The notes under the pieces: model-generated
Database searches by the model: none
Seen by the model: the letters and a program-made list of their open reading frames with translations, nothing else
Told to the model about the DNA's origin: nothing
Origin: Hamadaea tsunoensis DSM 44101
Lineage (GTDB): Bacteria > Actinomycetota > Actinomycetes > Mycobacteriales > Micromonosporaceae
Direction of reading: 5' to 3'
NCBI RefSeq assembly: GCF_000428945.1
Contig: NZ_AUAX01000006.1
Span: 248,001-312,000 of the forward strand
Length of the DNA stretch: 64,000 bases
Program-made: the position numbers and the translations under genes
Shown: piece after piece, positions 35,459-44,066 of the stretch
Numbering within the stretch: the first letter of the stretch is position 1
Layout of the letters: every line of letters begins with the position of its first letter

Positions 35459-36648
35459 TGGAGATCTTCAAGTTCGCCCTGCGGGGCATCAGCGCGAACA
35501 AGCTGCGCTCCAGCCTGACGATGCTCGGCATCCTGATCGGTGTCGGCGCGGTCATCCTGCTGGTGGCGGTCGGCAACGGATCGAAGGTGGAGGTCGAGAA
35601 GAGCCTGCAGGGCCTCGGCACCAACACCCTCACCGTCAGCAGCGGCCGGGCGATCCGCAGTTCCACCTACAGCACCGACCTGACGCTGTCCATCGTGGAG
35701 GCGTTGAAGGACAAGAACGCCGCGCCGGACATCCTGAGCGTCTCGCCGGTCGTGCAGAGCTCCCAGACCCTGACGTACGGCTCGACGGACCACACGACCA
35801 CGGTCATCGGCACCTCGACCGACTACATCCAGGCGTCGAGCGGCAAGATCGCGACGGGTGAGGCGTTCAACGCGGACGACGCGGCGAAGGCGGAACGCGT
35901 ACTGGTGATCGGGCAGACGACCGCGACGGAGCTGTTCGGCAACGAGGATCCGCTCGGCAAGCAGGTCAGCGTCGGCGGCCAGATCTTTACCGTCATCGGC
36001 ACGCTGCAGAAGAAGGGCTCGACCGGGTTCAACGACCCGGACGACACCGCGATCGCGCCGCTCTCGGCCGTGCAGCGGGCACTGACCGGCTACGGGCCGG
36101 TCAACTCGATCACCATCGAGGCCGTCAGCGCCGACGCGGTGTCCGCCGCCCAGGCCGAGGCCACCGCCATCCTGAACACGAAGATGCACGTTACCAGCAC
36201 CTCCAACACGCCCTATCAGATCCGGTCGGCCTCGCAGCTGCTGGAGACGCGTACGGCGACGGCGGAGACGTTCACGACACTGCTCGGCGCGGTGGCGGCC
36301 ATCTCGCTGCTCGTCGGCGGCATCGGCATCACGAACATCATGATGGTGACCGTCACGGAGCGTACGCGCGAGATCGGTATCCGCAAGGCGCTCGGCGCCC
36401 CTCGCCGGGTCATCCTGACCCAGTTCCTGCTGGAGGCGACGATGCTCTCGCTCGTCGGCGGCCTGCTCGGCGTGGCCGGCGCCTTCATCGGCGCGAACTT
36501 CCAGATCACGGGCATCACGCCGGTGATCGTGCCGAGCTCGGTGGTGCTCGCCCTCGGCGTGTCCGTCGCCATCGGGCTGTTCTTCGGCAGTTATCCGGCG
36601 AGTCGCGCCGCGGGACTGCGCCCCATCGACGCACTGCGGTACGAGTAG
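35449..36648 (+). CDS. ABC transporter permease, MacB type
   Basis: The 399-residue protein has an N-terminal membrane segment (about residues 20-42), a long extracellular MacB-type domain (about 45-270) and three C-terminal membrane segments in the FtsX-like domain. The family motif MMVTVTERTREIGIRKALGA lies after the second of these helices. It pairs with the ATPase at 34733 and the adaptor at 33531. Substrate unknown, possibly a peptide or lipid. The GTG at 35449 has GAGG seven bases upstream; the ATG at 35458 is also possible. Confidence 0.92.
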   Translation: MGLMEIFKFALRGISANKLRSSLTMLGILIGVGAVILLVAVGNGSKVEVEKSLQGLGTNTLTVSSGRAIRSSTYSTDLTLSIVEALKDKNAAPDILSVSPVVQSSQTLTYGSTDHTTTVIGTSTDYIQASSGKIATGEAFNADDAAKAERVLVIGQTTATELFGNEDPLGKQVSVGGQIFTVIGTLQKKGSTGFNDPDDTAIAPLSAVQRALTGYGPVNSITIEAVSADAVSAAQAEATAILNTKMHVTSTSNTPYQIRSASQLLETRTATAETFTTLLGAVAAISLLVGGIGITNIMMVTVTERTREIGIRKALGAPRRVILTQFLLEATMLSLVGGLLGVAGAFIGANFQITGITPVIVPSSVVLALGVSVAIGLFFGSYPASRAAGLRPIDALRYE

Positions 36649-36660
36649 GAGATGCAGGAC

Positions 36661-37224
36661 ATGAGCAAGCACGCAACGGCCGGCCAGGTCAGCGAGCCCG
36701 ACGTCGAGATCGACGACACGGCCCCGATCGACGATCTCGCCGTCGGCCTGGCGCGCGCGGAGCGCAAGCAGTGGATGACGCGTACGACGGTGATCCTGGG
36801 CGGGCTCGTCCTCATCACGGCCGGCTTCATCGGCGGTGTGCAGGTGCAGAAGGCCAACGGCAGCTCGACGGCGGCGAGCACCCCCGGCGCGAACCGGGGC
36901 ACCGGCGGCCGCAACTTCGAGGGTTTCGGCGGCGGCAACTTCCCGGGCTTCGGCGGCACGGGCACCGGCAACGGCGGCACGGGTACGGGTGCCTCGTCGC
37001 GCAACGCCACCACCGGCAAGATCAAGCTGGTCGACGGCAACACGGTCTACGTGGAGCTGACCGACGGCACGGTCGTCACGGTGAAGGTCTCGGACACCAC
37101 CAAGATCTCCTCGGCCGCGACCATCTCGGTCAAGGACCTCAAGGCCGGCGCCTCGGTCACGGTCCAGGGCCAGGAAGGCTCGGACGGGACCATCGCCGCG
37201 GGTTCCATCACGGCCACCAAGTAG
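36661..37224 (+). CDS. Membrane-anchored DUF5666-like protein with Gly/Phe-rich linker
   Basis: The 187-residue protein has an acidic cytosolic N terminus (about 1-35), one membrane segment (about 40-62), a Gly/Phe/Asn/Thr-rich linker (about 70-110) and a C-terminal beta domain (GKIKLVDGNTVYVELTDGT, then VSVKDLKAGASVTVQG). The beta domain resembles the small DUF5666 type, which is often found near transporters. ATG at 36661 is chosen because AGGAG lies nine bases before it; the ATG at 36652 is too close to that site. It ends the MacAB-like unit. Confidence 0.78.
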   Translation: MSKHATAGQVSEPDVEIDDTAPIDDLAVGLARAERKQWMTRTTVILGGLVLITAGFIGGVQVQKANGSSTAASTPGANRGTGGRNFEGFGGGNFPGFGGTGTGNGGTGTGASSRNATTGKIKLVDGNTVYVELTDGTVVTVKVSDTTKISSAATISVKDLKAGASVTVQGQEGSDGTIAAGSITATK

Positions 37225-37240
37225 CTCCCCGGCGGGGGAA

Positions 37241-37270
37241 GGGCCGCGGGGACACCCGTCCCCGTGGCCC
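37241..37270 (+). terminator. Hairpin after MacAB-like unit
   Basis: GGGCCGCGGGGAC and GTCCCCGTGGCCC form a 13-base stem with one wobble around an ACCC loop, 17 bases after the last stop. No U tract follows. Confidence 0.7.
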
Positions 37271-37310
37271 CGGCCGACCCGCCGACGCCCGTGGCTGGTA
37301 GTGGTGGGAC

Positions 37311-37823
37311 ATGACGATTCACAGCGAGGACCCGTTCGCGACGCCGGAAGAGCAGCGCTCCCCGGTACGCCGGCTGCGTGGCCGGGCAGCGGCGGCGGTG
37401 ACGTTGTGGACCGCCGGTGAAGGAACGGGCCGGGCCGGGCTGACGGTCTCGTCGGCGCTCGTCGCGGACGGGCAACCCGGTCGGCTCCTCGGCCTCGTGG
37501 ACGACGAGTCGGACTTCTGGGCCGCCGCGCGACCGGCCGGGCGGTTCGCGTACGCGCTGCTCGGCCCGGACGACAAGCAGCTCGCCGACCGGTTCGCGGG
37601 GCTGCTGCCGGCGCCGGGCGGCCTCTTCCTCGATCCTGTGTGGACACAGACGGCGTACGGGCCGGTGCTGGCGAGCGCGTCGGCATGGGCGGGCTGCCGG
37701 ATCGACGACGCCCGCGGGTTCGGCTGGGGCCTGCTCGTCGAGGCGACGATCGAGGAGATCACGCTGGGTCCGGCCGCGCCGCCGCTGCTGTATCACCGCG
37801 GCCGGTACCGGGAGTTGCCCTGA
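37311..37823 (+). CDS. Flavin reductase-like domain protein
   Basis: The 170-residue protein resembles the split-barrel FMN-binding domain. There is an early AVTLWTAGEGTGRAGLTVSS segment, where such proteins start their flavin site, and a later RFAYALLGPDD. It is shorter in its second half than typical flavin reductases and lacks a clear C-terminal motif. It may reduce or hold flavin, but activity is not shown. The ATG has no strong ribosome site. It stands between the MacAB unit terminator and the acetate permease genes. Confidence 0.7.
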   Translation: MTIHSEDPFATPEEQRSPVRRLRGRAAAAVTLWTAGEGTGRAGLTVSSALVADGQPGRLLGLVDDESDFWAAARPAGRFAYALLGPDDKQLADRFAGLLPAPGGLFLDPVWTQTAYGPVLASASAWAGCRIDDARGFGWGLLVEATIEEITLGPAAPPLLYHRGRYRELP

Positions 37824-37868
37824 CGCTCCTGACCCGGCGTCGCCGGCCGGTCACCGTGCGCCCAGTGG

Positions 37869-37884
37869 TGTGACTCAGGTCACT
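37869..37884. promoter_or_regulatory. CRP/GlxR-like site upstream of DUF485-actP
   Basis: TGTGA-CTCAGG-TCACT matches the CRP consensus TGTGA-N6-TCACA except for the last base. It lies about 140 bases upstream of the DUF485 gene. A TAGGGT at 37962-37967 may be the -10. Acetate uptake genes are CRP-family targets in related bacteria, so the site is plausible. Confidence 0.5.
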
Positions 37885-38024
37885 CGGCGCAGTGGGCCGA
37901 CCGTTCGGCGCATCGGCCGACGCCCACCGGTCAACGCCTAGGTCAACGGTCGCGACCAGCCTAGGGTCCGCAGGCACCCGGCCCGAACGTCTGCGGGCCT
38001 CGCGCTCCCGGCGGTGATCTACCG

Positions 38025-38372
38025 ATGACCACGGCTCCACCTCCCGAAGCACCACCTGCCACCGACGACTCGTACGCGGCGGTCCAGCAGTCGCCCGAGT
38101 TCCAGTCGTTGCGCCGAGCCCTTCGCAGGTTCGTCTTCCCGATGACGGTCGCCTTCCTCCTCTGGTACGCCCTCTACGTCGTGCTGTCGGCGTACGCCCG
38201 GGACTTCATGGGCAAGGTCCTGTTCGGGAACATCAACGTGGCCCTCGTCTTCGGGCTGCTGCAGTTCCTGAGCACCTTCCTCATCGCCTGGGCGTACGCC
38301 CGGTTCGCCGACCGCAACATCGACGGCCAGGCCGACGCGATCAAGGCCCGGATCGAGGGAGGAGACCAGTGA
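38025..38372 (+). CDS. DUF485 domain membrane protein
   Basis: The 115-residue protein has a short polar N terminus, two membrane helices (about residues 45-67 and 78-100) and a basic tail. DUF485 proteins usually lie directly before acetate/cation symporter genes, as here, and probably help that permease. The RRALRRFVFPMTVAFLLWY segment is family-like. Its stop overlaps the symporter start (GTGA), so the two are translated as a pair. No clear ribosome site precedes the ATG. Confidence 0.9.
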   Translation: MTTAPPPEAPPATDDSYAAVQQSPEFQSLRRALRRFVFPMTVAFLLWYALYVVLSAYARDFMGKVLFGNINVALVFGLLQFLSTFLIAWAYARFADRNIDGQADAIKARIEGGDQ

Positions 38373-40015
38373 CCAACGCCCGTACGCTCACGATCATCCT
38401 GTTCCTCGTCCTGGTGGCGGTGACGCTGGGCATCACGATCTGGGCCAGCCGCCAGACCCGGACGGCGACGGACTTCTACGCCGGCGGCCGTTCGTTCTCG
38501 GCCTTCCAGAACGGCATGGCGATCGGCGGCGACTACATGTCGGCGGCGTCGTTCCTCGGCATCGCCGGCCTGATCGCGCTGTTCGGCTACGACGGCTTCC
38601 TCTACTCCATCGGCTTCCTGGTCGCCTGGCTCGTGGCGCTGCTGCTGGTGGCGGAGTTCCTGCGCAACGCGGGCCGCTACACGATGGCCGACGCGCTGGC
38701 GTTCCGCCTCAAGCAGCGCCCGGTACGCGCGGCCGCCTCGCTCTCGACGGTCGTCGTGTCGATCTTCTACCTGATCGCCCAGATGGTCGGCGCCGGTTCG
38801 CTGGTCGCCCTGCTGCTCGGGATCAAGCCGGGCTCGACCTTCCTCGGCATGTCGGCGGACACGGCCAAGGTCGCCACCATCATCCTCATCGGCGCCCTGA
38901 TGATCGTCTACGTGGTCGTCGGCGGCATGAAGGGCACCACCTACGTGCAGATCGTCAAGGCGTTCCTGCTCATGGGCGGGGCCATCCTGATGACAATCCT
39001 GGTGCTGTCGGCGTACAAGTTCAATCTGTCGAGCCTGCTCGGCGCGGCGGCGGAGAAGTCGGGCAGCGGCTCGGCCTTCCTGGAGCCGGGCCTGCGGTAC
39101 GGCAAGGAGGTCGCGGGCAACGCGACGCAGACCTTCTACAACAAGATGGACCTGCTCTCGCTCGGCCTGGCGCTCGTGCTCGGCACGGCCGGCCTGCCGC
39201 ACATCCTGATCCGGTTCTACACGGTGCCGACGGCGCGGACCGCACGCCGCAGCGTGCTGTGGGCGATCGGCATCATCGGCCTGTTCTACCTGCTCACCCT
39301 GGCGCTCGGCTTCGGCGCGGCGGCGATGGTGGGCGGCAAGGCGATCAAGGCGCAGGACGCGGCCGGCAACACCGCGGCCCCGCAGCTCGCCGAGGCGCTC
39401 GGCAAGCGGTTCCTGGGCGGTGACGTCGGCGGCGCGTCGCTGCTGGCGGTGATCGCGGCGGTCGCTTTCGCCACGATCCTCGCGGTCGTCGCGGGCCTGA
39501 CGCTGGCGTCGTCCTCGTCGGTCTCGCACGACTTCTACGCCAACGTGGTCAAGCGCGGCCAGGCCACCGAGCGGCAGGAGATCAGGGTCGCCCGGGTGTC
39601 CGCGCTGGTCATCGGTGCGCTGTCGATCGTTCTCGCGATCTTCGCGCAGAAGCTGAACGTGGCGTTCCTCGTCGCGCTCGCCTTCGCGGTGGCGGCCTCG
39701 GGCAACCTGCCGGCGATCCTCTACAGCCTGTTCTGGAAGAGGTTCACGACGGTCGGCGCGACCGCGGCCATCTACGGCGGTCTCATCTCGGCCGTCGGCC
39801 TGGTCGCGTTCTCGCCCGTCGTGTCGGGCGCAGCCACGTCGTGGTTCCCGCACGCGGACTTCGCCTGGTTCCCGCTGTCCAACCCGGGCATCATCTCGAT
39901 CCCGATCGGCTTCCTCTGCGGCTGGATCGGGACCCTGCTGTCCAGCGAGCCCAGCTCCGTCGAGAAGTACGCCGAGCTGGAGGTCCGGTCGATCACGGGG
40001 GCCGGCGCCCACTGA
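38369..40015 (+). CDS. actP: Cation/acetate symporter
   Basis: The 548-residue membrane protein belongs to the solute:sodium symporter family, ActP branch, which takes up acetate and similar small acids. It shows about 13 hydrophobic helices and family segments such as TATDFYAGGRSFSAFQNGMA early, GDYMSAASFLGI, and the later GLPHILIRFYTVPTARTAR. It follows the DUF485 gene with a GTGA overlap. A CRP-like site upstream suggests carbon-source control. A hairpin and an 81-bp repeat element lie just after it. Confidence 0.93.
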   Translation: MTNARTLTIILFLVLVAVTLGITIWASRQTRTATDFYAGGRSFSAFQNGMAIGGDYMSAASFLGIAGLIALFGYDGFLYSIGFLVAWLVALLLVAEFLRNAGRYTMADALAFRLKQRPVRAAASLSTVVVSIFYLIAQMVGAGSLVALLLGIKPGSTFLGMSADTAKVATIILIGALMIVYVVVGGMKGTTYVQIVKAFLLMGGAILMTILVLSAYKFNLSSLLGAAAEKSGSGSAFLEPGLRYGKEVAGNATQTFYNKMDLLSLGLALVLGTAGLPHILIRFYTVPTARTARRSVLWAIGIIGLFYLLTLALGFGAAAMVGGKAIKAQDAAGNTAAPQLAEALGKRFLGGDVGGASLLAVIAAVAFATILAVVAGLTLASSSSVSHDFYANVVKRGQATERQEIRVARVSALVIGALSIVLAIFAQKLNVAFLVALAFAVAASGNLPAILYSLFWKRFTTVGATAAIYGGLISAVGLVAFSPVVSGAATSWFPHADFAWFPLSNPGIISIPIGFLCGWIGTLLSSEPSSVEKYAELEVRSITGAGAH

Positions 40016-40025
40016 CGCTCCGGGG

Positions 40026-40064
40026 GACCTCCTGGGCCGGCCGCTCCGGCGGGCCCAGGAGTCC
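40026..40064 (+). terminator. Hairpin after actP
   Basis: GGACCTCCTGGGCC pairs with GGCCCAGGAGTCC apart from one bulged C. It begins ten bases after the stop. The 81-bp element begins directly after it. Confidence 0.65.
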
Positions 40065-40065
40065 T

Positions 40066-40146
40066 CAAGATCCCGCTTGGATCACGGTCGGCACCCGAAT
40101 CTTGGCTCATGATCCGGGTGATTCACCTGATCCAAGCGGGATCTTG
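40066..40146. repeat. 81-bp palindromic element, copy 3 (perfect outer arms)
   Basis: CAAGATCCCGCTTGGATCA (40066-40084) is an exact 19-base inverted match to the last 19 bases (40128-40146). The inner arms CACCCGAATC and GATCCGGGTG match with one wobble around a nine-base loop. It is the best-preserved copy in the outer arms. It lies between actP and the UDP-xylose synthase-like gene. Confidence 0.92.
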
Positions 40147-40208
40147 GGCGTACGGGCGGGCTGCCGGGCGGGGCAGGGGCCAGGGCCGTGCGGACGGCCG
40201 GCCTTGGG

Positions 40209-40214
40209 TAAGGT
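40209..40214 (+). promoter_or_regulatory. Candidate -10 box for UXS-like gene
   Basis: TAAGGT lies six bases before the ATG at 40221, the leaderless arrangement seen elsewhere in the window. Confidence 0.45.
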
Positions 40215-40220
40215 CGGGGC

Positions 40221-41183
40221 ATGGTGGAGCAGCGGTTCGGCGAAGGTCATCGGGTTCTCGTCTCGGGCGGCGCGGGCTTCGTGCCCTCGCACGTCGTGGA
40301 TGCCCTGCTCGGGCGCGGCTGCGAGGTCGTGGCCGTCGACAACTTCGTGACCGGGTCGCCGGCCAACGTCGCCCACCAGGCCGACAATCCGAAGTTCACC
40401 CTCGTGAAGGCGGACGTCTCCGAGGGGCTGCCGGCGGACCTCGGCGGCCGGTTCGACGCCGTCCTGCACATGGCCTCCCCGGCCAGCCCGACGGACTTCG
40501 CGCTGCTGCCGGTGGAGATCCTCAAGGTCGGCTCCTACGGCACCTTCCACCTGCTCGACCGCGCGCTGCAGGACCGGGCCCGGTTCCTCATGGCCTCGAC
40601 GTCCGAGGCGTACGGGGATCCGCTCGTGCACCCGCAGCCGGAGACCTACTGGGGCAACGTCAACCCGATCGGCGTACGCAGCGTCTACGACGAGGCGAAG
40701 CGGTTCAGCGAAGCGGCCGTGATGGCGTACCGGCGGTTCCACGGGGTGGACACCGCGATCGTGCGGATCTTCAACACCTACGGCCCCCGGATGCGGCCCA
40801 ACGACGGCCGGGCCATCCCGACCTTCATCTCGCAGGCGCTGCGCGGCGAGCCGGTGACGGTCCACGGCTCCGGACGGCAGACGCGGTCGATCTGCTTCGT
40901 CGACGACCTGGTCCGCGGCATCCTCGCGCTGCTCGACTCGGGCGAGTCCGGTCCGATCAACTGCGGCACCGAGCACGAGATGACCATGCGGGAGCTGGCC
41001 GAGCGGATCGTCGCGCTGAGCGGCTCCCAGTCGGAGATCATCTTCACCGAGCGCGGCTCGGACGACCCCGAGCGGCGCCGGCCGGATCTGACCCAGGCGC
41101 GTACCAAGCTGGGCTACGAGCCGGCCGTCGGACCGGACGAGGGCCTGCTCGCCACGATCGAGTACTTCCGCTCGCACGCCTGA
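40221..41183 (+). CDS. NAD-dependent epimerase/dehydratase, UDP-glucuronate decarboxylase (UDP-xylose synthase)-like
   Basis: The 320-residue SDR-type enzyme has an N-terminal NAD loop GGAGFVPS (with Pro where many have Ile), ASPASP near residue 90 as in UDP-xylose synthases, catalytic YDEAK near 155, and the RIFNTYGPRM and RQTRSICFVDD segments also typical of that group. It probably makes UDP-xylose or a related sugar from UDP-glucuronate. The three LCP genes that follow transfer polymers to the wall, so a role in a cell-wall or capsule polymer is reasonable. Confidence 0.85.
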   Translation: MVEQRFGEGHRVLVSGGAGFVPSHVVDALLGRGCEVVAVDNFVTGSPANVAHQADNPKFTLVKADVSEGLPADLGGRFDAVLHMASPASPTDFALLPVEILKVGSYGTFHLLDRALQDRARFLMASTSEAYGDPLVHPQPETYWGNVNPIGVRSVYDEAKRFSEAAVMAYRRFHGVDTAIVRIFNTYGPRMRPNDGRAIPTFISQALRGEPVTVHGSGRQTRSICFVDDLVRGILALLDSGESGPINCGTEHEMTMRELAERIVALSGSQSEIIFTERGSDDPERRRPDLTQARTKLGYEPAVGPDEGLLATIEYFRSHA

Positions 41184-41265
41184 CCCGCACCACCGCGTAC
41201 GCGGGAGGCGCCGGACACACTGTCGGGCACGTGTCGATCATGCGGCCGGTTGTCGCCCTTCTCCG

Positions 41266-41271
41266 TACCCT
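41266..41271 (+). promoter_or_regulatory. Candidate -10 box for LCP gene
   Basis: TACCCT lies six bases before the ATG at 41278; the spacer GGAGCC also contains a short ribosome-like GGAG. Confidence 0.45.
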
Positions 41272-41277
41272 GGAGCC

Positions 41278-42558
41278 ATGGCGAACTCATCCGGGGGCGT
41301 GTACGGCCGTCCGCGCAGGGACCGCGACGATGACGATCAGCCGGACGGCACGCCGGCGGAGAACGGCGGCGGGAGCCGGGCCAGCGGTCGCGCGAGTGTC
41401 GGCGGCCCGGGCCGGTCGCGCGGCGGCAGCGGCTCGGCCAACCGCCGGGACACCGGCCGGAAGGATGCCGGCCGGCCTGGTGGCGGCCCCGGCCGGACCC
41501 CGGCGGGCAGGACGGCGGCGGGCGCCGGTGCCGGGCTGCCGCCCAAGCGCAAGATCAAGCCCCGCTGGGACCGCATCGCCCTGGTGGCCGGCGTCGCCGT
41601 GCTCGTCATCGGCCTGCTGACCGCGGGCGGCCTGTGGCTCTACGGCCACAACCTCAACAACAAGCTGCAGAAGACCGACCCGTTCTCGTCCATCGTCGGC
41701 AACCGTCCGGTGAAGACCGTGGACGGCGCGCTCAACATCCTGCTGCTCGGCAGCGACTCCCGCGATCCCGACACGGACGTCTCCACCGCCAGCCAGTGGC
41801 GCGCCGACACCATCGTGCTCGTGCACATCCCGGCCTCGCACGACAAGGCGTACCTGGTGTCGTTGCCACGGGACCTCTACGTCTTCGTGCCCAAGAGCCA
41901 GTCCAGCCCCTACGGCAACACCTACGCGAAGATCAACGCCGCGTTCGCCTGGGGCGGCCTCCCGCTCGCGGTGCAGACCGTGGAGAACTACACCGGCGTA
42001 CGCATCGACCACGTGGTCTCGATCAACTTCGGCGGCCTGGAGGCGGTCGTCGACGCCCTCGGCGGCGTGGACATGTACGTCGACCAGACGATCACCTCGA
42101 TCCACGGCGCGCACCGGGTCTTCACCAAGGGCAACCACCACTTCAACGGGTCCCAGGCCCTCGACTACGTCCGCCAGCGCAAGCAGTTCGCCGACGGTGA
42201 CTTCGCCCGCGTACGCCATCAGCAGGCCCTGCTGCGCGCCCTGCTGGACAAGGCCACGTCCGCCGGTACGCTCACCGATCCGCTCAAACTGAACTCCTTC
42301 CTACAGACCATCACAAAAGCCGTCACTGTGGACAAGGACTTCGCGTTGACCGACATGGTGCTGCAGTTCCGCGGCCTGCGCAGCAACAACTTGGCCTTCA
42401 TGACCAGCCCGAACCTGGGCAGCGAGACGCGCGACGGCGAGAGTGTCGTGGTCTCGGACAAGCCCAACGCGCTCGCGCTGTACGACGCGATGGCGAAGGA
42501 CACCATGGACGCCTACATAGCCGCCCATCCGACGGGTAAGCCGTCCGCGACCTCGTGA
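41278..42558 (+). CDS. LCP family protein (LytR-CpsA-Psr), first of three in a row
   Basis: The 426-residue protein has a long, charged, Gly/Arg-rich cytosolic N terminus (about 1-85), one membrane segment (about 98-122) and an extracellular LCP domain (about 150-400). Motifs include NILLLGSDSRD, RADTIVLVHI, SLPRDLYV and KINAAFAWGG. LCP enzymes move polyprenyl-phosphate-linked glycopolymers to peptidoglycan. Several LCP paralogues per genome are usual in actinobacteria. It is followed at once by two more LCP genes with their own upstream sequences. Confidence 0.9.
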   Translation: MANSSGGVYGRPRRDRDDDDQPDGTPAENGGGSRASGRASVGGPGRSRGGSGSANRRDTGRKDAGRPGGGPGRTPAGRTAAGAGAGLPPKRKIKPRWDRIALVAGVAVLVIGLLTAGGLWLYGHNLNNKLQKTDPFSSIVGNRPVKTVDGALNILLLGSDSRDPDTDVSTASQWRADTIVLVHIPASHDKAYLVSLPRDLYVFVPKSQSSPYGNTYAKINAAFAWGGLPLAVQTVENYTGVRIDHVVSINFGGLEAVVDALGGVDMYVDQTITSIHGAHRVFTKGNHHFNGSQALDYVRQRKQFADGDFARVRHQQALLRALLDKATSAGTLTDPLKLNSFLQTITKAVTVDKDFALTDMVLQFRGLRSNNLAFMTSPNLGSETRDGESVVVSDKPNALALYDAMAKDTMDAYIAAHPTGKPSATS

Positions 42559-42616
42559 GATTCCCGGCATAAGCCCGAAAAGTCGCCCGGCGCACCGCGG
42601 CGGAGTGGCAATGCGT

Positions 42617-42688
42617 AACACTCGCTGTCTACGGTGTTGCGCCTACGGGCAACGCGCCGCGTGCCTCCCCACGTCATACATGCGTGGG
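42617..42688. promoter_or_regulatory. Dyads in the gap before second LCP gene
   Basis: AACAC-N12-GTGTT (42617-42638), GTTGC-N8-GCAAC (42636-42653) and CCCACG-N9-CGTGGG (42668-42688) crowd the 154-base gap. They may be operators or a leader fold. Confidence 0.4.
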
Positions 42689-42712
42689 TACGCGTTCAAC
42701 GAGGGGAGTCGC

Positions 42713-43960
42713 ATGCCGTCGAGGATGAGCCCGGGTCGGCCGGCGGCCGGCGGCCAGGACGACGGCAGCGCGCAGGACGGCCCGTCACCTCTTCGTTCTG
42801 GCGGCACGGTGGTGCGCTCGAAGTCCGGCCACGGGCTGAAGCCCCGGCGGCCGAAGCGGGCGAGCAGTCCACTGTGGTCCAAACTGGTGCTCGCGTTCGG
42901 CGCGATGGTGGCCCTGATCGGCTTCGGCGGCGTGGCCGTCGCCAAGTCCTTCATGGGCGATCTGACCAGCGCCATCGAGACCGGCAGCGTCGACGAGTCG
43001 GGCACCGGGCCGGCCCCGGTCGCGGCCGGCAACGCCCTCAAGGGTGCGATCAACATCCTGCTGCTCGGGCTGGACACGCGTACCGGGTGGGCGGAGGACG
43101 TGTCCCGGGCCGACACGATCATCATCCTGCACATCCCGGCGTCGCACGACCAGGCGTACCTGATCTCGATACCGCGGGACGCCGAGGTGCCCATTCCCAG
43201 CTGGGAGAAGTCCGGCTTCCCCGGCGAGCCCTACGACAAGATCAACGCTGCCTACTTCTACGGCTCCCAGCGCAAGCAGGGCTGGCAGGGTGGCGCGGGC
43301 CTGATGCTGAAGACGGTGCAGAACCTGACCGGCATCCAGTTCAACGGTGTCGTCGTCATCGACTTCAACGGCTTCAAGAACGTCATCGCGGCCATGGGCG
43401 GCGTGCACCTCTGCGTCGAGCAGGACACCTGGTCGAGCCACTACGTCAAGAACGACGCGGGCAATCCCGAGTACTACAACTACAAGGGCGACCACAAGCT
43501 GTCCAACAGCTGGATCCACAAGAAGGGCTGCCGGGACATGGCGCCCTGGGAGGCGCTGGACTACTCGCGGCAGCGCTACGGCCTGCCCAACAGCGACTAC
43601 GACCGGCAGCGTCACCAGCAGCAGCTGCTGAAGTCGATGGCGAAGAAGGCGGCCAGCGCCGGCGTCATCTCCAATCCGAGCAAGCTGTCGGCACTGGTCA
43701 AGGCGGCCGGTGCGTCGTTGAAGATGGACACCCGCGGCGTACCGCTGGACGACTTCATCTTCACGTTGAAGTCGCTGGCCGGCTCGGACCTCACCGCGCT
43801 GAAGACCAACGCCGGCACGTACGCGCACTCCGAGGTGGGCTCCGGTGAAGGGATCACAGCGGGGACGAAGGAGATGTTCGCGGCGGCCCAGAACGACAGC
43901 CTCGGCGAGTTCATCTCGGACAATCCCCAGTATCTGATTCTGGACAAAACAGCGGGATAA
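42713..43960 (+). CDS. LCP family protein, second of three in a row
   Basis: The 415-residue protein has a basic cytosolic N terminus (about 1-55), one membrane segment (about 58-80) and an LCP domain (about 108-390). Motifs include NILLLGLDTR, RADTIIILHI, SIPRDAEV and KINAAYFYGS. GGGGAG precedes the ATG at 42713; the frame upstream is unlikely to be used. It shares the LCP core with the neighbours at 41278 and 44067 but has its own control region rich in dyads, so it may be expressed separately. Confidence 0.9.
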   Translation: MPSRMSPGRPAAGGQDDGSAQDGPSPLRSGGTVVRSKSGHGLKPRRPKRASSPLWSKLVLAFGAMVALIGFGGVAVAKSFMGDLTSAIETGSVDESGTGPAPVAAGNALKGAINILLLGLDTRTGWAEDVSRADTIIILHIPASHDQAYLISIPRDAEVPIPSWEKSGFPGEPYDKINAAYFYGSQRKQGWQGGAGLMLKTVQNLTGIQFNGVVVIDFNGFKNVIAAMGGVHLCVEQDTWSSHYVKNDAGNPEYYNYKGDHKLSNSWIHKKGCRDMAPWEALDYSRQRYGLPNSDYDRQRHQQQLLKSMAKKAASAGVISNPSKLSALVKAAGASLKMDTRGVPLDDFIFTLKSLAGSDLTALKTNAGTYAHSEVGSGEGITAGTKEMFAAAQNDSLGEFISDNPQYLILDKTAG

Positions 43961-44066
43961 CCCGGAAACCCTGCGGTACGCCTCGAAAACCAACAAAGCG
44001 TCCTCAACGGACGGCGATCTCTCCTAATGTGAGCAGGGATCACCCCACCGTTCGTGAGGAGCCTTC

